This document shows, piece by piece, positions 1 through 11,157 of a stretch of 64,000 bases of DNA; the first letter of the stretch is position 1, and each line of letters starts with the position of its first letter. Location of the stretch: contig KL647288.1 in assembly GCA_000727475.1 (NCBI GenBank), forward strand, positions 6,909,414 to 6,973,413. The letters are read 5' to 3'. Origin of the DNA: Sarcocystis neurona (Eukaryota; Apicomplexa; Conoidasida; Eucoccidiorida; Sarcocystidae). The position numbers and the translations under genes are program-made. The notes below the pieces were generated by a model that did not search any database, was not told the DNA's origin, and saw nothing but the letters and a program-made list of their open reading frames with translations.

Positions 1-337
1 CGAATGCGGTTTCGTAACTTGTACGACACATGTAGGTCTATCTATCTTTTTCGTCTGCTTGTTCCCACCTGGTCTCCGTTCCTTTCATGATTCTCCTGTC
101 AAAACCAGGGTTTCCAGTTGTTTTGTTTTCCCCTTCTGCTTAGCTTTTCTCTATCTGTGCTTTTCGGCTTCAGCGTCGTCGTCAGGTGGTCCGCATTTTC
201 ATCCGCTTTGGCTTCTCTGTTTCTTGTTTTACTGCCAGGTATCTTCGCCCTTCCGTGTCTCCATCGCATTTGTTCCCTTGTGTTTGTTTAAGACACGAGT
301 ACGGATGTTGTCGCCCTGTCTTCTTTCAACTGACCAG
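1..337. other. Pyrimidine-rich non-coding sequence, probably intronic
   Basis: This stretch is T/C-rich and has no convincing frame. It ends in a polypyrimidine-AG acceptor at 336-337, immediately before the first visible exon of the solute-binding-fold gene. I read it as the tail of an intron whose upstream exon lies outside the window. Short hydrophobic open frames near 60-300 look like translated intron. Confidence 0.4.
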
Positions 338-3300
338 GATTTTTCCCCGACTACCTGCGCGCCATCGCTGACACGATCGAGAAGCAGTACAATGCGCCGA
401 TCCGAGTGCGCTGGCTATTTTACCCTAACGTGGAAAGCGCACAGGCGGGAGTGTTGCGGGGGGAGGCTCACATGACGGATATCTACTTTCTGCTTGCTCA
501 TTCCACCCCCGGGGAGCCACAGCCGCTGGCGCACTTCTATAGCACTTGCCCAGTTGTCGGATCCCCGGTTCTGCTCATTGTGCGGGAATCCCCGACCGTC
601 GGTGGATTGGAGATCACCGATCTTCCCTCTCTTAACCGAGTAATCGACCGCGCGAAAACCGGTAGGACTCGCCTGAACATAAGCCCACAAAAGGGTGTGG
701 GAGAAAAGGAGGAAATGTGAGAGAGAAACAGGCTCAGGAGAGATAAGCTCAAAAGCGGAGGAGGAAGGAGGAGACTGCGAAAGGCGGGAAGGTGCAAGAA
801 GACGCAGAACAGGAAAGAGCGGAGACTGAGGAACAGATCATGAAACACAATAGAAGCAGAAGAACTCAGGCGAAGAGAAAGAAAAACTGGAGAGGGACGC
901 AGTAAGGTAACCATTACCAGGGAAAGAAGGATAATAAGAGCACAAGCTGGCGAAGGAGGAGACGAACGGAAAAAAGAAAGGCAAAGAAGCCTAAACATAA
1001 GTAGGACATGTCGCAGAAGCTGTTAAAGACGTACCAACAAAGGCTTCAGCACGAGTCTCGGCACATTCGTCAGCAGCACGTAGCAGAAAAGACCGGCGGA
1101 AAAACGTCGGAAACTGATAAGTAGCCCACTGGGAGGGAAAAGGAGGAGAAGTACGTGTTGTGTGGCACCAGCAGCAGTATAATTAGGTAAATAGCAGCAG
1201 GAACAGTCAATACATAGTGGAGCAGTGCAGCTTGGCGAACAAAAGAGGTACTAGTCACAGGAGGAGAAGTAGTACTGCGACTATCTGTTGAAGATCGCAC
1301 AACAGGAGCCGCAGAGGTAGGACCAGATGTGGGGGAAGAAGACGCAGTTGAGTTAGTAGTCGCTCATGTTGCACTAAAGGTCGTAGGCAAGAAAAAGCAG
1401 CAGCGAAAGTGATAGCATCTTAGAACAAGCAGCAGCACAATTGGTAGTAGCTGCTATTAAGTCGCACGAGAAGGAGGAGAAGAAAGACCTGTAGTAGACG
1501 CACCATAAAGGGGCAGACGAGCTGCTTACGACGAGCTCACGGAGCGGGAGAACAGGCACAGGGGCAGTAACGTGAGGAAAGGGCTGCAGTTTGAGCCGCG
1601 TAGGATTCGCGGCAGCACCAAAGCACAGAAACTGCTATTGCTCGATACAGCTTATGAGAAGGACGGTGCTTGGTGAAACTTCATCGGACGCAAGAATCAC
1701 TACGCTGCTCTTGTGTCACTATCGTTTCCATTCTCGCTTTCTACATCTCGTTGTTCGCCTACATACGTACACATTGTTGGGTAGCAGGGCATCAAGGAGG
1801 CGGATACAGACGTACTGGGTATACAGAAAGGTGATGCGCACGATGAAACATGATTACATCCCACCGTCTCAACATGTAGGAACGAACGTGGACAATTGCG
1901 TACTTGTGAGTGTGTGTCGGCAGGAAAAAGGAACTCCACACACGTGGTAGTGTTTCTGTACATCCAACTTTACGTGATGTTGTACACACGTGTAGAAGTA
2001 GGGCCACACACCTTTCTCTATAAATGAGTACACATATATATAGATAGATACACATTTATATCCACACTACTGCAGCTACGTATGTGTGTATACATGTGCA
2101 CCAGGGCGTTTACTCTTATTTTGATACGATATTTAGATGTGTGTGTATCTCGCTGTCTATACTCCCTTGTTTGTTGTTAGCAAAGCCAGCGGGAGCACCG
2201 ACAGACGCGGTGATGCCCTGCGTCGATCGCCCGGATCTGACACTGATGACTGACTTAAGCCAAGATCTACATATACAGTCGTACTTGTCCTTGCAAGAAT
2301 CCCTACACAGCTGCCCCTATGTAACTGCCCCTATGGTAATACCTCTCTAGGAGGATGCTCGTATAACGTTGCAGAGGTCAATAAAAACGTGTGCAAATCA
2401 CATGTATACATATACATATACGTATATGTGTGTTTAGAGGAATAGAAGAATAGGTACCCAGATGTGCGTACAAGGGTCTCTCGGACTTCGGGGCAGACGA
2501 ACGTGCACACACACTGTACAAGCATAGGCGTTTACACATAGAAAACATACGCGCCTACATCTGGTTGATAAGTGTCGTGGTCTATGAGTAAATTTTGCGC
2601 ATTTACGCTTGTTTGCATTTGTGCGGGAGACAAGAGATATGTTTTTGGTGTTTGCTGCGTACGTGGATAGGAGTGGAGGACCGTCTGCATGTACGCGTAT
2701 TGAGCAGTACGAAAGTATCGACACAAGGGTGCACGTGCGAAGAAGTCAGAGCGATATCTCTTTAGAACGTGTAACGGGTTTTAAAATATTCACATTAGTC
2801 TGCAGACGTGGGATAGTATGTTGGGCGTCTCGCGAAGAAACAAGAACGAGGTATGCAACATCCGTGCCTGCTTGCACTTGAGATCTCCGTACGTGTGTAG
2901 ACATCCAACTTCTGTGCACACAGAAAACCAACGTCTATGCAGCACACATACGTAGATCTACAGAGGTATGTACGTCCACGTGGAGAGGTATATATATTTG
3001 TAGATGGAATATTAATTTACATCAATGCCTATGTAAGGGAGGCGTGTTCCCAGTCGTCAGCGGTCCGCGCGTACAGGTCGTGCTCGAGAGCAAACAACAG
3101 CAACGACTTCTGTAGGAAATGAGAAGAATGCGCTGCGGGTGGGGGCAGGTTGGCCCACACTTGGTGTACAAAGGCGGGTACACCACTGACGTCTGCTTTA
3201 GAATTGGAGAACACGGTGTTGCTCTACTAGAGCCGGAGGACTCGGCTGAAACGACAATACAAGCTTGAAGGAGGAAATAAGGGAATAAGAAGGCGTAGAA

Positions 3301-4818
3301 GAGGGCGCAAGCACGAAGGATGCTTTTTGCGAGATTCCACTGTCTGCTGTGTGCTGTCAGATTCCGACAGACAGGTCATATTTGTCTCTTCCGAACTCGC
3401 CACAACCGTGCGCCATTGTCTTTCGCCGCTTGCGGTGATCGGCTACGCTGACGATCGTAAGACCTTCACCCGCTCTTTCCTGCCCTTGCGAGTAGATACG
3501 CAAGTGTGCTACAGCTCCTGGTCCGACTGCTTGTGCTCACTAAAGCTGTGTACGGCAGCAGCTGGTACTTGAACGCTACCATTATTACTACTACTTCCAT
3601 TCCTCAGATCACTGTTTAGCTCTGGGTGGACCAAGTGAAATTCAGGTACGCGTACGTGTATACACACACGTATGCGCATACTTATACATTTGCACACCAG
3701 CGTAAAGACATCCACACTCAGGAAGCGAAAGCTGGAGTAACACGAGCTACGTCTCTACATTAAGTGTTACCTACGTCGGCCTTTACAGGACAAGTGTGGC
3801 ATCGTGCCTGTCCTTTGCAAACTCGCCGCCGCTGTACTTCGGTCTGTTTATTCCTGCTCCCAGCAGAGTGTCACCCAGAGGCCGTCCCGTTAGCAGGGAC
3901 GCTTACGAGAGCTAGTTCACTTTTATGTCTGGAGTACTAGGCACACAACCACACAAAAAATTTCGACGTACAGGGGTGTGCCGCTATAGATTACGTTCCC
4001 ACGGTGCGTCGTGTTCCCACTTGTCTCGTTCTCCGTACGTGCACACACGCGAGACATACACACGTGACGACAAGCATGCGTGTGTGTATATTGGGCATGG
4101 TGTGTGTACAGTTGCACGTAATTCAGAGTGTAACGAGCCTCTTCGATTTTTATGGTGGAGCCGTTTATGTCTTTGTGTCTTACATATGAAATTTCGTTTG
4201 CCTGCATTAGCGTGTACACGTATATACATGTGTATACACATGTGTGGCATCGTCAGTGCAAGTGCTCTCACTCCGCACGCACAGGGTGTACGGATGCATT
4301 GCCAGTTACGCAATCTCCCATTTGGTTACGCTGTTGTACAAACACGTAAATGTGTCTGCACGCAGCTGTATATACGCAGTTCTGCAACCGTTCCGCAATT
4401 GTGCATGCAGCTTGCGTTATTCTCGTCTGTTGCCTCGATTTCTCCTGTCTTGTTTTCTTCCTGTTCTTCCTCCTCCTCAGTGAGCCAAGCAGCTCAGCTG
4501 GTACTGGACGGCAACGGGTTGGCTGTAGTCACAACAGGAGTGCTACCTCGCCTTCATCCCTTATTAAGAGTCGTGAGCGCTCACATTCTTCTCGGCAAAG
4601 GCGCCTGGATTGAACGCACGTATGCGGTGGAGTGTGTTGAGGAAGAACACGGGCTTGAGTTGGCCTCGTATGCGAAAGAAAGAAGCCCCCGAGAATCCAA
4701 AAGAGTCTTCGGGGGCAAGGGGGAAGCAGACGAAAACAGCGCCGCAGCTGGATTGCAACCAGACGTTATGCAGCACGCAGTGTGGATGTTGTTGCTTTCT
4801 CTGTGTGTCGTTTTGTGA
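338..4818 (+). CDS. Solute-binding-protein-fold (PBP2-like) protein with C-terminal GPI-type signal, 5' partial
   Basis: Three exons are seen: 338-661, 3361-3456 and 4481-4818 (stop). All junctions are phase 1 with GT/AG ends, and the joined frame is open for 251 residues. The first exon holds a block reading like the N lobe of bacterial extracellular solute-binding proteins: amphipathic helix, RVRWLFYPNV strand, then VLRGEAHMTD, which resembles the family's 'L-x-x-G-x-x-D' turn. ITDLPSLNRV follows. Exon 2 (RQVIFVSSELATTV) and the start of exon 3 (QLVLDGNGLAVV) match the later strand-helix and 'dG-x-x-A-v' segments. The last residues end in small residues (SAAAG), a spacer and a hydrophobic tail (MLLLSLCVVL), as in GPI attachment signals. 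Such folds bind small solutes in bacteria. The ligand here is unknown, and a cell-surface location is inferred. The signal peptide must lie upstream of the window. The fold call rests on pattern similarity only. Confidence 0.58.
662..3360 (+). other. Long intron of the solute-binding-fold gene
   Basis: The interval runs from a GTAGGA donor at 662 to an acceptor ending at 3360. It contains a polypurine-rich patch (about 700-1000), microsatellite-like stretches and frames full of stops. An open segment at about 2172-2335 has an acceptor-like start, but it offers no phase-1 donor and so does not fit the gene. No other gene is supported. Confidence 0.4.
3457..4480 (+). other. Second intron of the solute-binding-fold gene
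   Basis: The donor is GTAAGA at 3457 and the acceptor is a TCCTCCTCAG tract ending at 4480. The interval contains long alternating purine-pyrimidine DNA (notably 3647-3682 and around 4020-4260). No coding signal is seen. Confidence 0.45.
3647..3682. repeat. Perfect alternating purine-pyrimidine tract, 36 bp
   Basis: Every step alternates purine and pyrimidine, mixing GTAC, GCGT, GTGT and CACA units. It lies in an intron. Tracts of this type are Z-DNA-prone by established biophysics. No function can be claimed from sequence. Confidence 0.85.
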
Positions 4819-5165
4819 ACCCACCGGAGGTACCAGCAGCAGCGGTCTTCCCACTCAGATCGCGTTTTGGTTCCTGTGCCCCGGCTGTGGTTAGGGTGTT
4901 CTACATCTTCGGGTGTATAACAGTGTAAATAGGGAGACACTTCATTATATTTATCAATGTATCTAGTTACGTGAACTCTGTGTGGCACACGTGCTTCGCC
5001 TCTCTGCTGCCGGTCACTGGTGGGGTGCACGATGCACATGCATGCGATGGGCATGCCATGCCGTACGCTCCGTTATCTCTCTACTTTTTCTTTTCGTTAG
5101 TGGGAAGAGAGCACATGGTGCATCTGTTGCGTAGTGGTTTTGTTCAGGAGCATCAACCGTGAACT

Positions 5166-5691
5166 ATGAACGGTCTTCTGCGTCTACGTTGGAAGACGCG
5201 TGCTTTTGTCGCGCGAGGCTGCCTATTGTGCACTTTGCGAAGGAGACTTTTTGCAGGGCGTTGTCAACCTGCATTACTGCGCTGCCGTGTCTTTGTGGAC
5301 CGTGACGTCCTGCAGCTGGCAGCCCTTTTAAGTCAAGCTTGGACGAACTATGGCAGTAGCGTCACGCTAACAGAGGCGGAAGGCAGAATACGGACGCCAG
5401 TAACCGCACGCGGACTAGATGTTTTGTTAAGTGTGATTGCTATCACTGGTTGCTTTCGCTTTACGTCGTAGGTCTGCGGTACCCCGGCTAAATAATATAG
5501 AATTTTGTATTATGTTCTTCGCTACCGTGTCCCCTTGCACGGCTGATGTGCTGCCCCTGATTATTTCGCCTCAAAATGTGAAGAACCTCGGGGGCGATGG
5601 TGCCCCACTTGCTGGATTGTTTCGTTCTCTCTTTTCCGCAGTACAATGCCCCTTTTGGCAAAGTGTGTTTTTTGCGCACTTTGAAGAGTAG
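5166..5691 (+). CDS. Low-confidence candidate gene, two overlapping open frames
   Basis: An ATG at 5166 opens an Arg-rich start (possible targeting-like region) followed by a segment reading VFVDRDVLQLAALLSQAW. A second frame (about 5472-5691) begins after a TAG acceptor-like site and ends in a plausible C-terminus (GAPLAGLFRSLFSAVQ to stop). A donor-acceptor pair that joins the two in phase was not found. The region could be one small gene, two exons of a gene with missing parts, or chance. No family is recognised. Confidence 0.22.
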
Positions 5692-6907
5692 ACTTGCTGG
5701 CTAAATGCAGAAAAAATCCACAAGTAAAAAGTGTTCATTTCGTGCTTGAATACATTCGTATATGTATATATATTTATAGGTGCGCGAGGGTACACAGACA
5801 TATATTTCTGTGGCGGCTTTGAACCTCCCGATTCTACGTTCCTCTAATGTGTATCTCTTTGTCCACATATGCATATCTATCTGTTATCTGTGTCGCTGTG
5901 CATACACGTCTGCGTGCGAGTAAAAGGTTCCCAACACGATACAGTGAGAAGTAGCAGATAACCATCACGTGTTCCAAGTTACCTTCAGAATCAGAAGTAA
6001 ACCCACATTGAGCTGCCTCAAATAACATAGAAAGTAAGCTGAAATAGAACACGTTTGGAGACAGAGCTAAGAATGCAGTCAATTGAATATGTGACAATGC
6101 TGATGAAAGCAACTCACTCCGAGACCTCCAAACGTACTGTCAAGAGGACTTAGCTTATGCGTTACATGACAGTGGCCTCTTCCACTTTTCGAAGACAGGG
6201 TTACGCAAATAAAATGTTTAGTAGAGAACTGGGAATGACGTTTGCAGAGATTGTTTACATGTTGAGTCCTCTAAAGCAACTTTCACAGAAATACGGAGGG
6301 TACATGAGAAACGGATTAGAAGATGTTTGAAGGCCGCGGGTGAGAAGATTACAAAACCTCTGCAAAAGTGCTAGGCAGAGACATGTGTGGAAGAGGAGGA
6401 GGAGTACGTGTGACGCATCTTGGAAGGAACGAAAACTGCATGACTGCCTTCACACGTTTAGAAGAATAAAGGCTCTGTAGAAAGATGAGGAAAGCACAGT
6501 ATCACGTATGCTGTTTTTCCTCATGTAAGATCAGCACTAGCATTTGGATGCAGTAGCACGTGCACATGTTGGATAATATGCTAAAAAGTGCATTGCTGAT
6601 GGCTTTACGCTTTACGCCCGAGACGTATACAGGGGAGCCTTCTGCTGCTCTAAGGTGCTGCTGCTGCGGACAGCCCCCTACTGTTCTGCGTTGCTGCTGC
6701 TGCTGCTGGCGCCGGTTCTGGTGGTTTTTCGGCCACTATCGGGGAGGGTTGATTTCTATGTGAAGCAGCCGTGAAAGCCCGTCTTACATTGTGTCGTTTA
6801 CACTACCACGCACCGTCTCCCACACTCGTGTTGTACATCTATGGGTGGACAGCGTGCAGTTACCAGCACGCAGGTGTACTCGAACAGCTGTGTAAACATA
6901 GAAGCAC

Positions 6908-6932
6908 ATATATATATATATATATATATATG
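6908..6932. repeat. (AT)n microsatellite
   Basis: An uninterrupted AT dinucleotide run of about 25 bp in intergenic DNA. Confidence 0.9.
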
Positions 6933-8095
6933 TATGCAGGGATACGCGTGCGTCTTTCATGGAATCATACATATGCAATCGGCTCAAGCGGAAGACCTCT
7001 CCGCTTCTTTGATTGTGTGCTGCTGCTTAGGCACGGTCTTAAGGGAAATAAACAAGGAATCTTATAAAAAGAAGGCCCGCAGCCAGAGCCCACGTACACC
7101 AGGCGTGACCCGACTTTGGAGACATATGCATATATTGATGTTCGTACATACGTATATGGGCATAGTGTCTGTATTCAATTGCTTCGTGTACACACTCAGA
7201 AACATACACGCAGGTAGACATAATTATGAACATACATACGGATGCAGGTGAGATCTCACCGCTCTACTATTTGTATTCGTCTACTTTAATGCGCGTGTCG
7301 GTACGTACGCAGTTGCTTTCATTCTACCGCTGCACACCTTTATATATACACATACAATGTAAAAGTACTTATCTTTCTTCCTATCTACCCATTATATACA
7401 GAAAGAGATTCTCAATCTACGCGTATGTAAATGCCTTTTCGTCCCCACACGCTTGTGCTGATAGCCCCCGGAGTAGAACTGTCTCCACGAAGCGCGGTAG
7501 ACGGCTTCTTAGGCGCATCTCTTCAGCAGCAGAAGTGAGCCACACCGGCATATATACGTGTTCATCAAAGTTATGTACGTGTGTAGCTCTAAGCGTACGC
7601 GTGTCAGTATCATCCGTATGTGCGCATGTAGCTTTAAACACATATACACACATACACATGTCGGTACCAGGGTAACGCACGGAGATAGCTGTGAATATAT
7701 ACGTATATAGATAAAAGTCCCATATATTACGGTAGATATGTGTAAGGAGCATATATATATATACATATGTACATCTATACCCAGGCGCGTAGCCGTGCAT
7801 ACTACACGCACCTTGCGTAGCAGACAAACAGGTGGTCGCGCCGGTGGCAACTGGAAGGTGCCTCAGCCCTCCTTGGCACATCTGATATATATCCACAATC
7901 AGTCATATATGAATGTCTATATATTCATGTACATACTTACAAATCTACAAACAATCTCAAAGTGCGTACGCATCTGTATGAGCAAAAACCTACATACACA
8001 CGACCAGGTATACAGGCGTCCACAAATTTATACATGTACACGTATACATATAGGGCACCGCGGGGCGCCCTCACGTGTGCAGACAAGCGTCGTTT

Positions 8096-8139
8096 TGTAC
8101 ACACGTACATACACGTACACGCACACGTATGTATATATG
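8096..8139. repeat. Perfect alternating purine-pyrimidine tract, 44 bp
   Basis: Forty-four consecutive bases alternate purine and pyrimidine without a break, mixing GTAC, ACAC, ACGT and TATA units rather than one simple repeat. It is the longest such tract I checked by eye in the window. Confidence 0.85.
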
Positions 8140-9613
8140 GATTTGTTGAGCATCCTTACAAACACTTGTATACATGGATAGCCTGTACTCGTACAACGTA
8201 AGAGTATACCACGCTGCACAGTCGCTGCAGCATAGAATATACGCACACTTGTGCACACCATATGTTTCGCACAAATACATACGAGGAAGCAGCTGCTTTG
8301 CTGTCGTCTTTCTTCCCTCTCTGTTCCTGCGTCAGAGCCCACCCCTTCTCTACCGACCTTTGCGTGGGAAAGAGCGGGACGCGTCTATATCTCACAGATT
8401 CACTTAGAAAGGGACGCGAGTCAACACGCACACGCATGTGTGTACCATTTGTGTGTATACAAGAGCGCCTATCGGTATTCGTAGATTCATAAATTGGCCT
8501 GCGTATGCAGAGGGAGAGACAAAGAATTACTTTTTCTATAAAGGGATTCTTGTATTCTACGAATACGTGTGCGGACACGTATTCGTACGTGTGTGCGACA
8601 AAACTTCATTGGCAAGGAGCATACGGGCAAACACGGAAATGTATGTGGGTAAATGTCTATTAAAACGTACGTGTGAACAATGCATATATACATCTGTGCC
8701 GAAAGACACAAGAACGTATGCACCCACGTCGTGTCGTGGACTCATTGCAAAAAGGCCTACATGGCCGTCCCCCCTCCTCCATTCTCTTCGCCTTTGTTAG
8801 GGGTAGTGCGCAGGGACACCGCCAGAGCAGTTGTTCTTCAGACGTACAAAAAGACTACTTGCCTACCGTCAAGTGTACAGGGGCGACTGCAGAGACATGC
8901 GTACGTGCGTACATCGACGCGTATATTACTCCGCAGAGCTATCTCTATATCCAAACATGTGTGGGTAGAGGACACACGAGGAAAAGACTTTGTCTCCTGT
9001 TATTTCCTTTCCGACCCCTTGTCGAAGGACGACTCCGTGGGGACGGCGTGTGCAGCGTGTGAAGAAGAGCTTCGAGGTCCGCACCCAAGCCCGTCTTCCA
9101 CGCGGGTATATGGGTTGCGAACCCACCTGCACGTGGGTACGTTAGAAATATATATCGAGAGTTGTCCACGTATCCACCCATCAATATACACATGAAGTCA
9201 CGTCGTCACTCTCCTCCCGCTCTGCCTCTCTCTCTCTCGCTTCCTCGTAGAGTTCCCCATTTCTTTACAGAAAGAGAATTTCCCACATAGATACATGACG
9301 CGATTCCGTCATCCTCCTGGTGCGACTACGTTACTGCCGTACTCCTTCATTTCCTCTCGCTTTCTCTCTTACAAGTGCCACCCCATTCTCCTCCACTCAT
9401 GGCTACATTTAAGTCCCTCGCGTGTAGGCCTAAATCGCTTCCTGCCCTACGTCGCTTCATTCCGCCTCCTCCTTGTCATTTGTCTAGCTCTCTCACAAGG
9501 TTCTCCATCGTGTGCCTCGGTAGATGCGGTGAATACCGGACTCTACCATGACCACACGAACGCCCGACTCAACTTCTTCGTTCTGCCGCTTTTCTTGCCG
9601 CCTTTTATGCCTG

Positions 9614-11157
9614 TCACACAATATCTGCGCCTACAAAGCGAAGATTGACCGACAGGGGAAGGTCCTCTACTGACCGCTGGGTGAGAGGGCGAGGCACTCC
9701 CCCATTAAGAGTAGAGGCAATAGTGTAGACGAAGCCGAGGAAGACGATGCAGCTGCCTAGAACAACATCTATGAGACTCTTATGCAGTACTACCAGGCCG
9801 ATGGCAACAAGGTACAGGCCTCTGCCTAGCGGCACGTAGAAGAATTTTGCATATCCGAAGAACCAAAAGGCGCGTATGTCGGCGAGGATGACAAGAAAGC
9901 CGAGGGGAAGCAGCATCAAATTTATCGCAAGTCGCAGCAAGTCGAAGAAAACCAGACCAACGATGCCCGAAGCAATGATCAGCCCTGCGTGGGACGGAAG
10001 CAAATGTAAAACACACCAGCAGCACTGATGAGGAGGAGGAGGGGGATGGATGGTAAGGAGGAGGAGCGGCAGCGTGAAGCGGAGCATCGACGGCAACAGC
10101 AGCAGGAGCGACGGCATCTAGCAGAGCACACCCACAAGCAGTCAGAGCAGTTCTGGCCGAGCCCGGGCGAAGAAGGAAATGTAGACCCAGCACAAGATGA
10201 AGCAGCAGCAGCAGCAAAACACCGGAGCATCAGCACCAGCAAACGCGGCAGCAAATCAAGGTTTGAGCAGTACCGCAACCCATTCCACCAGTGGCACGAC
10301 AGCCCGGCAGGAGCCTCCTGGCCAGACAGCAGCAGAGGAATAGACAACAGCAGCAGCAGTAGTACAGGAGCGTATCAAATGCAAAGCCGTAGCAGCAGAA
10401 GGAAGCAGTGGGAGGAGGCCATCGGGTGGATACACGTAGTGTATATATACCGCGTGGAGCCACTTTTTTACTGAGGCCTACGTACAATATGTATACCTCT
10501 CTACGTATAACATATAAACCCCGTGCACAACGACAGAATATATACGTTACATATAAAGAGAAAGTGAGACAGAGAAAGAAAGAAAAACAAACCACGTGCC
10601 GCCCCACCTAGCTTCCTATCTATTAAGCTGCCTGCAAGTATCTGTCTCCTATTACTCACGTATGTGTGCGCGTACATGTATACCGCTCTGGCTATCCATT
10701 CTGTACACGACCATACGCAGAAATACGTATACCCTTGGAGAGGAGGAGACACGCGAGCTATTACATATACACACGTATGTATCAATAGGCCTCTCTGTTT
10801 CTACCGTGTTTAGTAGTCTAATGTTAATACCAGATAAACGTACACAGAGAAAGTGTCAACCCGGAGACCTGTAGTGACTTTACACTCGAACAGATACACC
10901 GGGTATACGCTGCAGCGCGGCGAAGGGCAGCCCCTTGCTGTCGCCGCTGTTGTACATGGATACCACACACAGAGAAAGCAATTTAAAGGTAGTACGTACA
11001 TACAGATACATGCGCAAGGAACGAGAATTTCCTTCGGTAGACAGGACCCGTAAATACGTGCAGCGTAAAGGTTCTTACCACCAGTTAGCACGGATACGAG
11101 TGTGACACCGAGGGCAGGCAGGTGCAGCCTGTGACATCGTTGCGTCACCGCGTCCAT
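9614..11157 (-). CDS. COPI-associated / TVP15-like Golgi membrane protein
   Basis: Exon 1 is 11157-11079 (ATG, 26 codons, GTAAGA donor, phase 1). Exon 2 is 9984-9614 (acceptor ACGCAG, phase 1, stop). They give a 149-residue protein. It has four hydrophobic segments: GVTLVSVLTGGLIIASGIVG, a second reading LLRLAINLMLLPLGFLVIL, a third around YLVAIGLVVL and a fourth around VVLGSCIVFLGFVYTIAS. The loop motif ADIRAFWFFGYAKFFYVPLGRG is the recognisable signature: members of the COPI-associated (TVP15/YDR100w-type) family carry an aromatic loop before an 'RG-x-x-Y/F' helix. Family members are small tetra-spanning proteins of late Golgi vesicles whose precise role is unclear. Size and topology fit. 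The last 25 residues after the fourth helix are less certain, since a GTCAGT site near 9683 could be a donor. Confidence 0.72.
9985..11078 (-). other. Intron of the COPI-associated gene
   Basis: This is an intron of about 1.1 kb between GTAAGA (from 11078) and ACGCAG (to 9985). The plus strand has a 148-codon ATG frame at 10028-10474, rich in Gln, Arg and Ser. It arises from CAG repeats antisense to the intron and is not treated as a gene. Confidence 0.55.

Larger units (their letters stand above)
5695..9613. other. Intergenic region, no supported gene
   Basis: The sequence is dominated by TA microsatellites (6908-6932, around 7750), a short CTG cluster (about 6650-6715) and long alternating ACGT/GTAC/CACA tracts (7880-8200). 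All open frames are short and have microsatellite-like translations. Around 9200-9600 the plus strand is C/T-rich, compatible with sequence beyond the 3' end of the minus-strand gene that follows. Confidence 0.4.

Noticed and set aside
10028..10474. Plus-strand ATG frame of 148 codons, charged and Gln/Ser-rich
   Set aside because: It lies entirely within the intron of the COPI-associated gene on the other strand, and its composition follows from CAG/AGC repeats.
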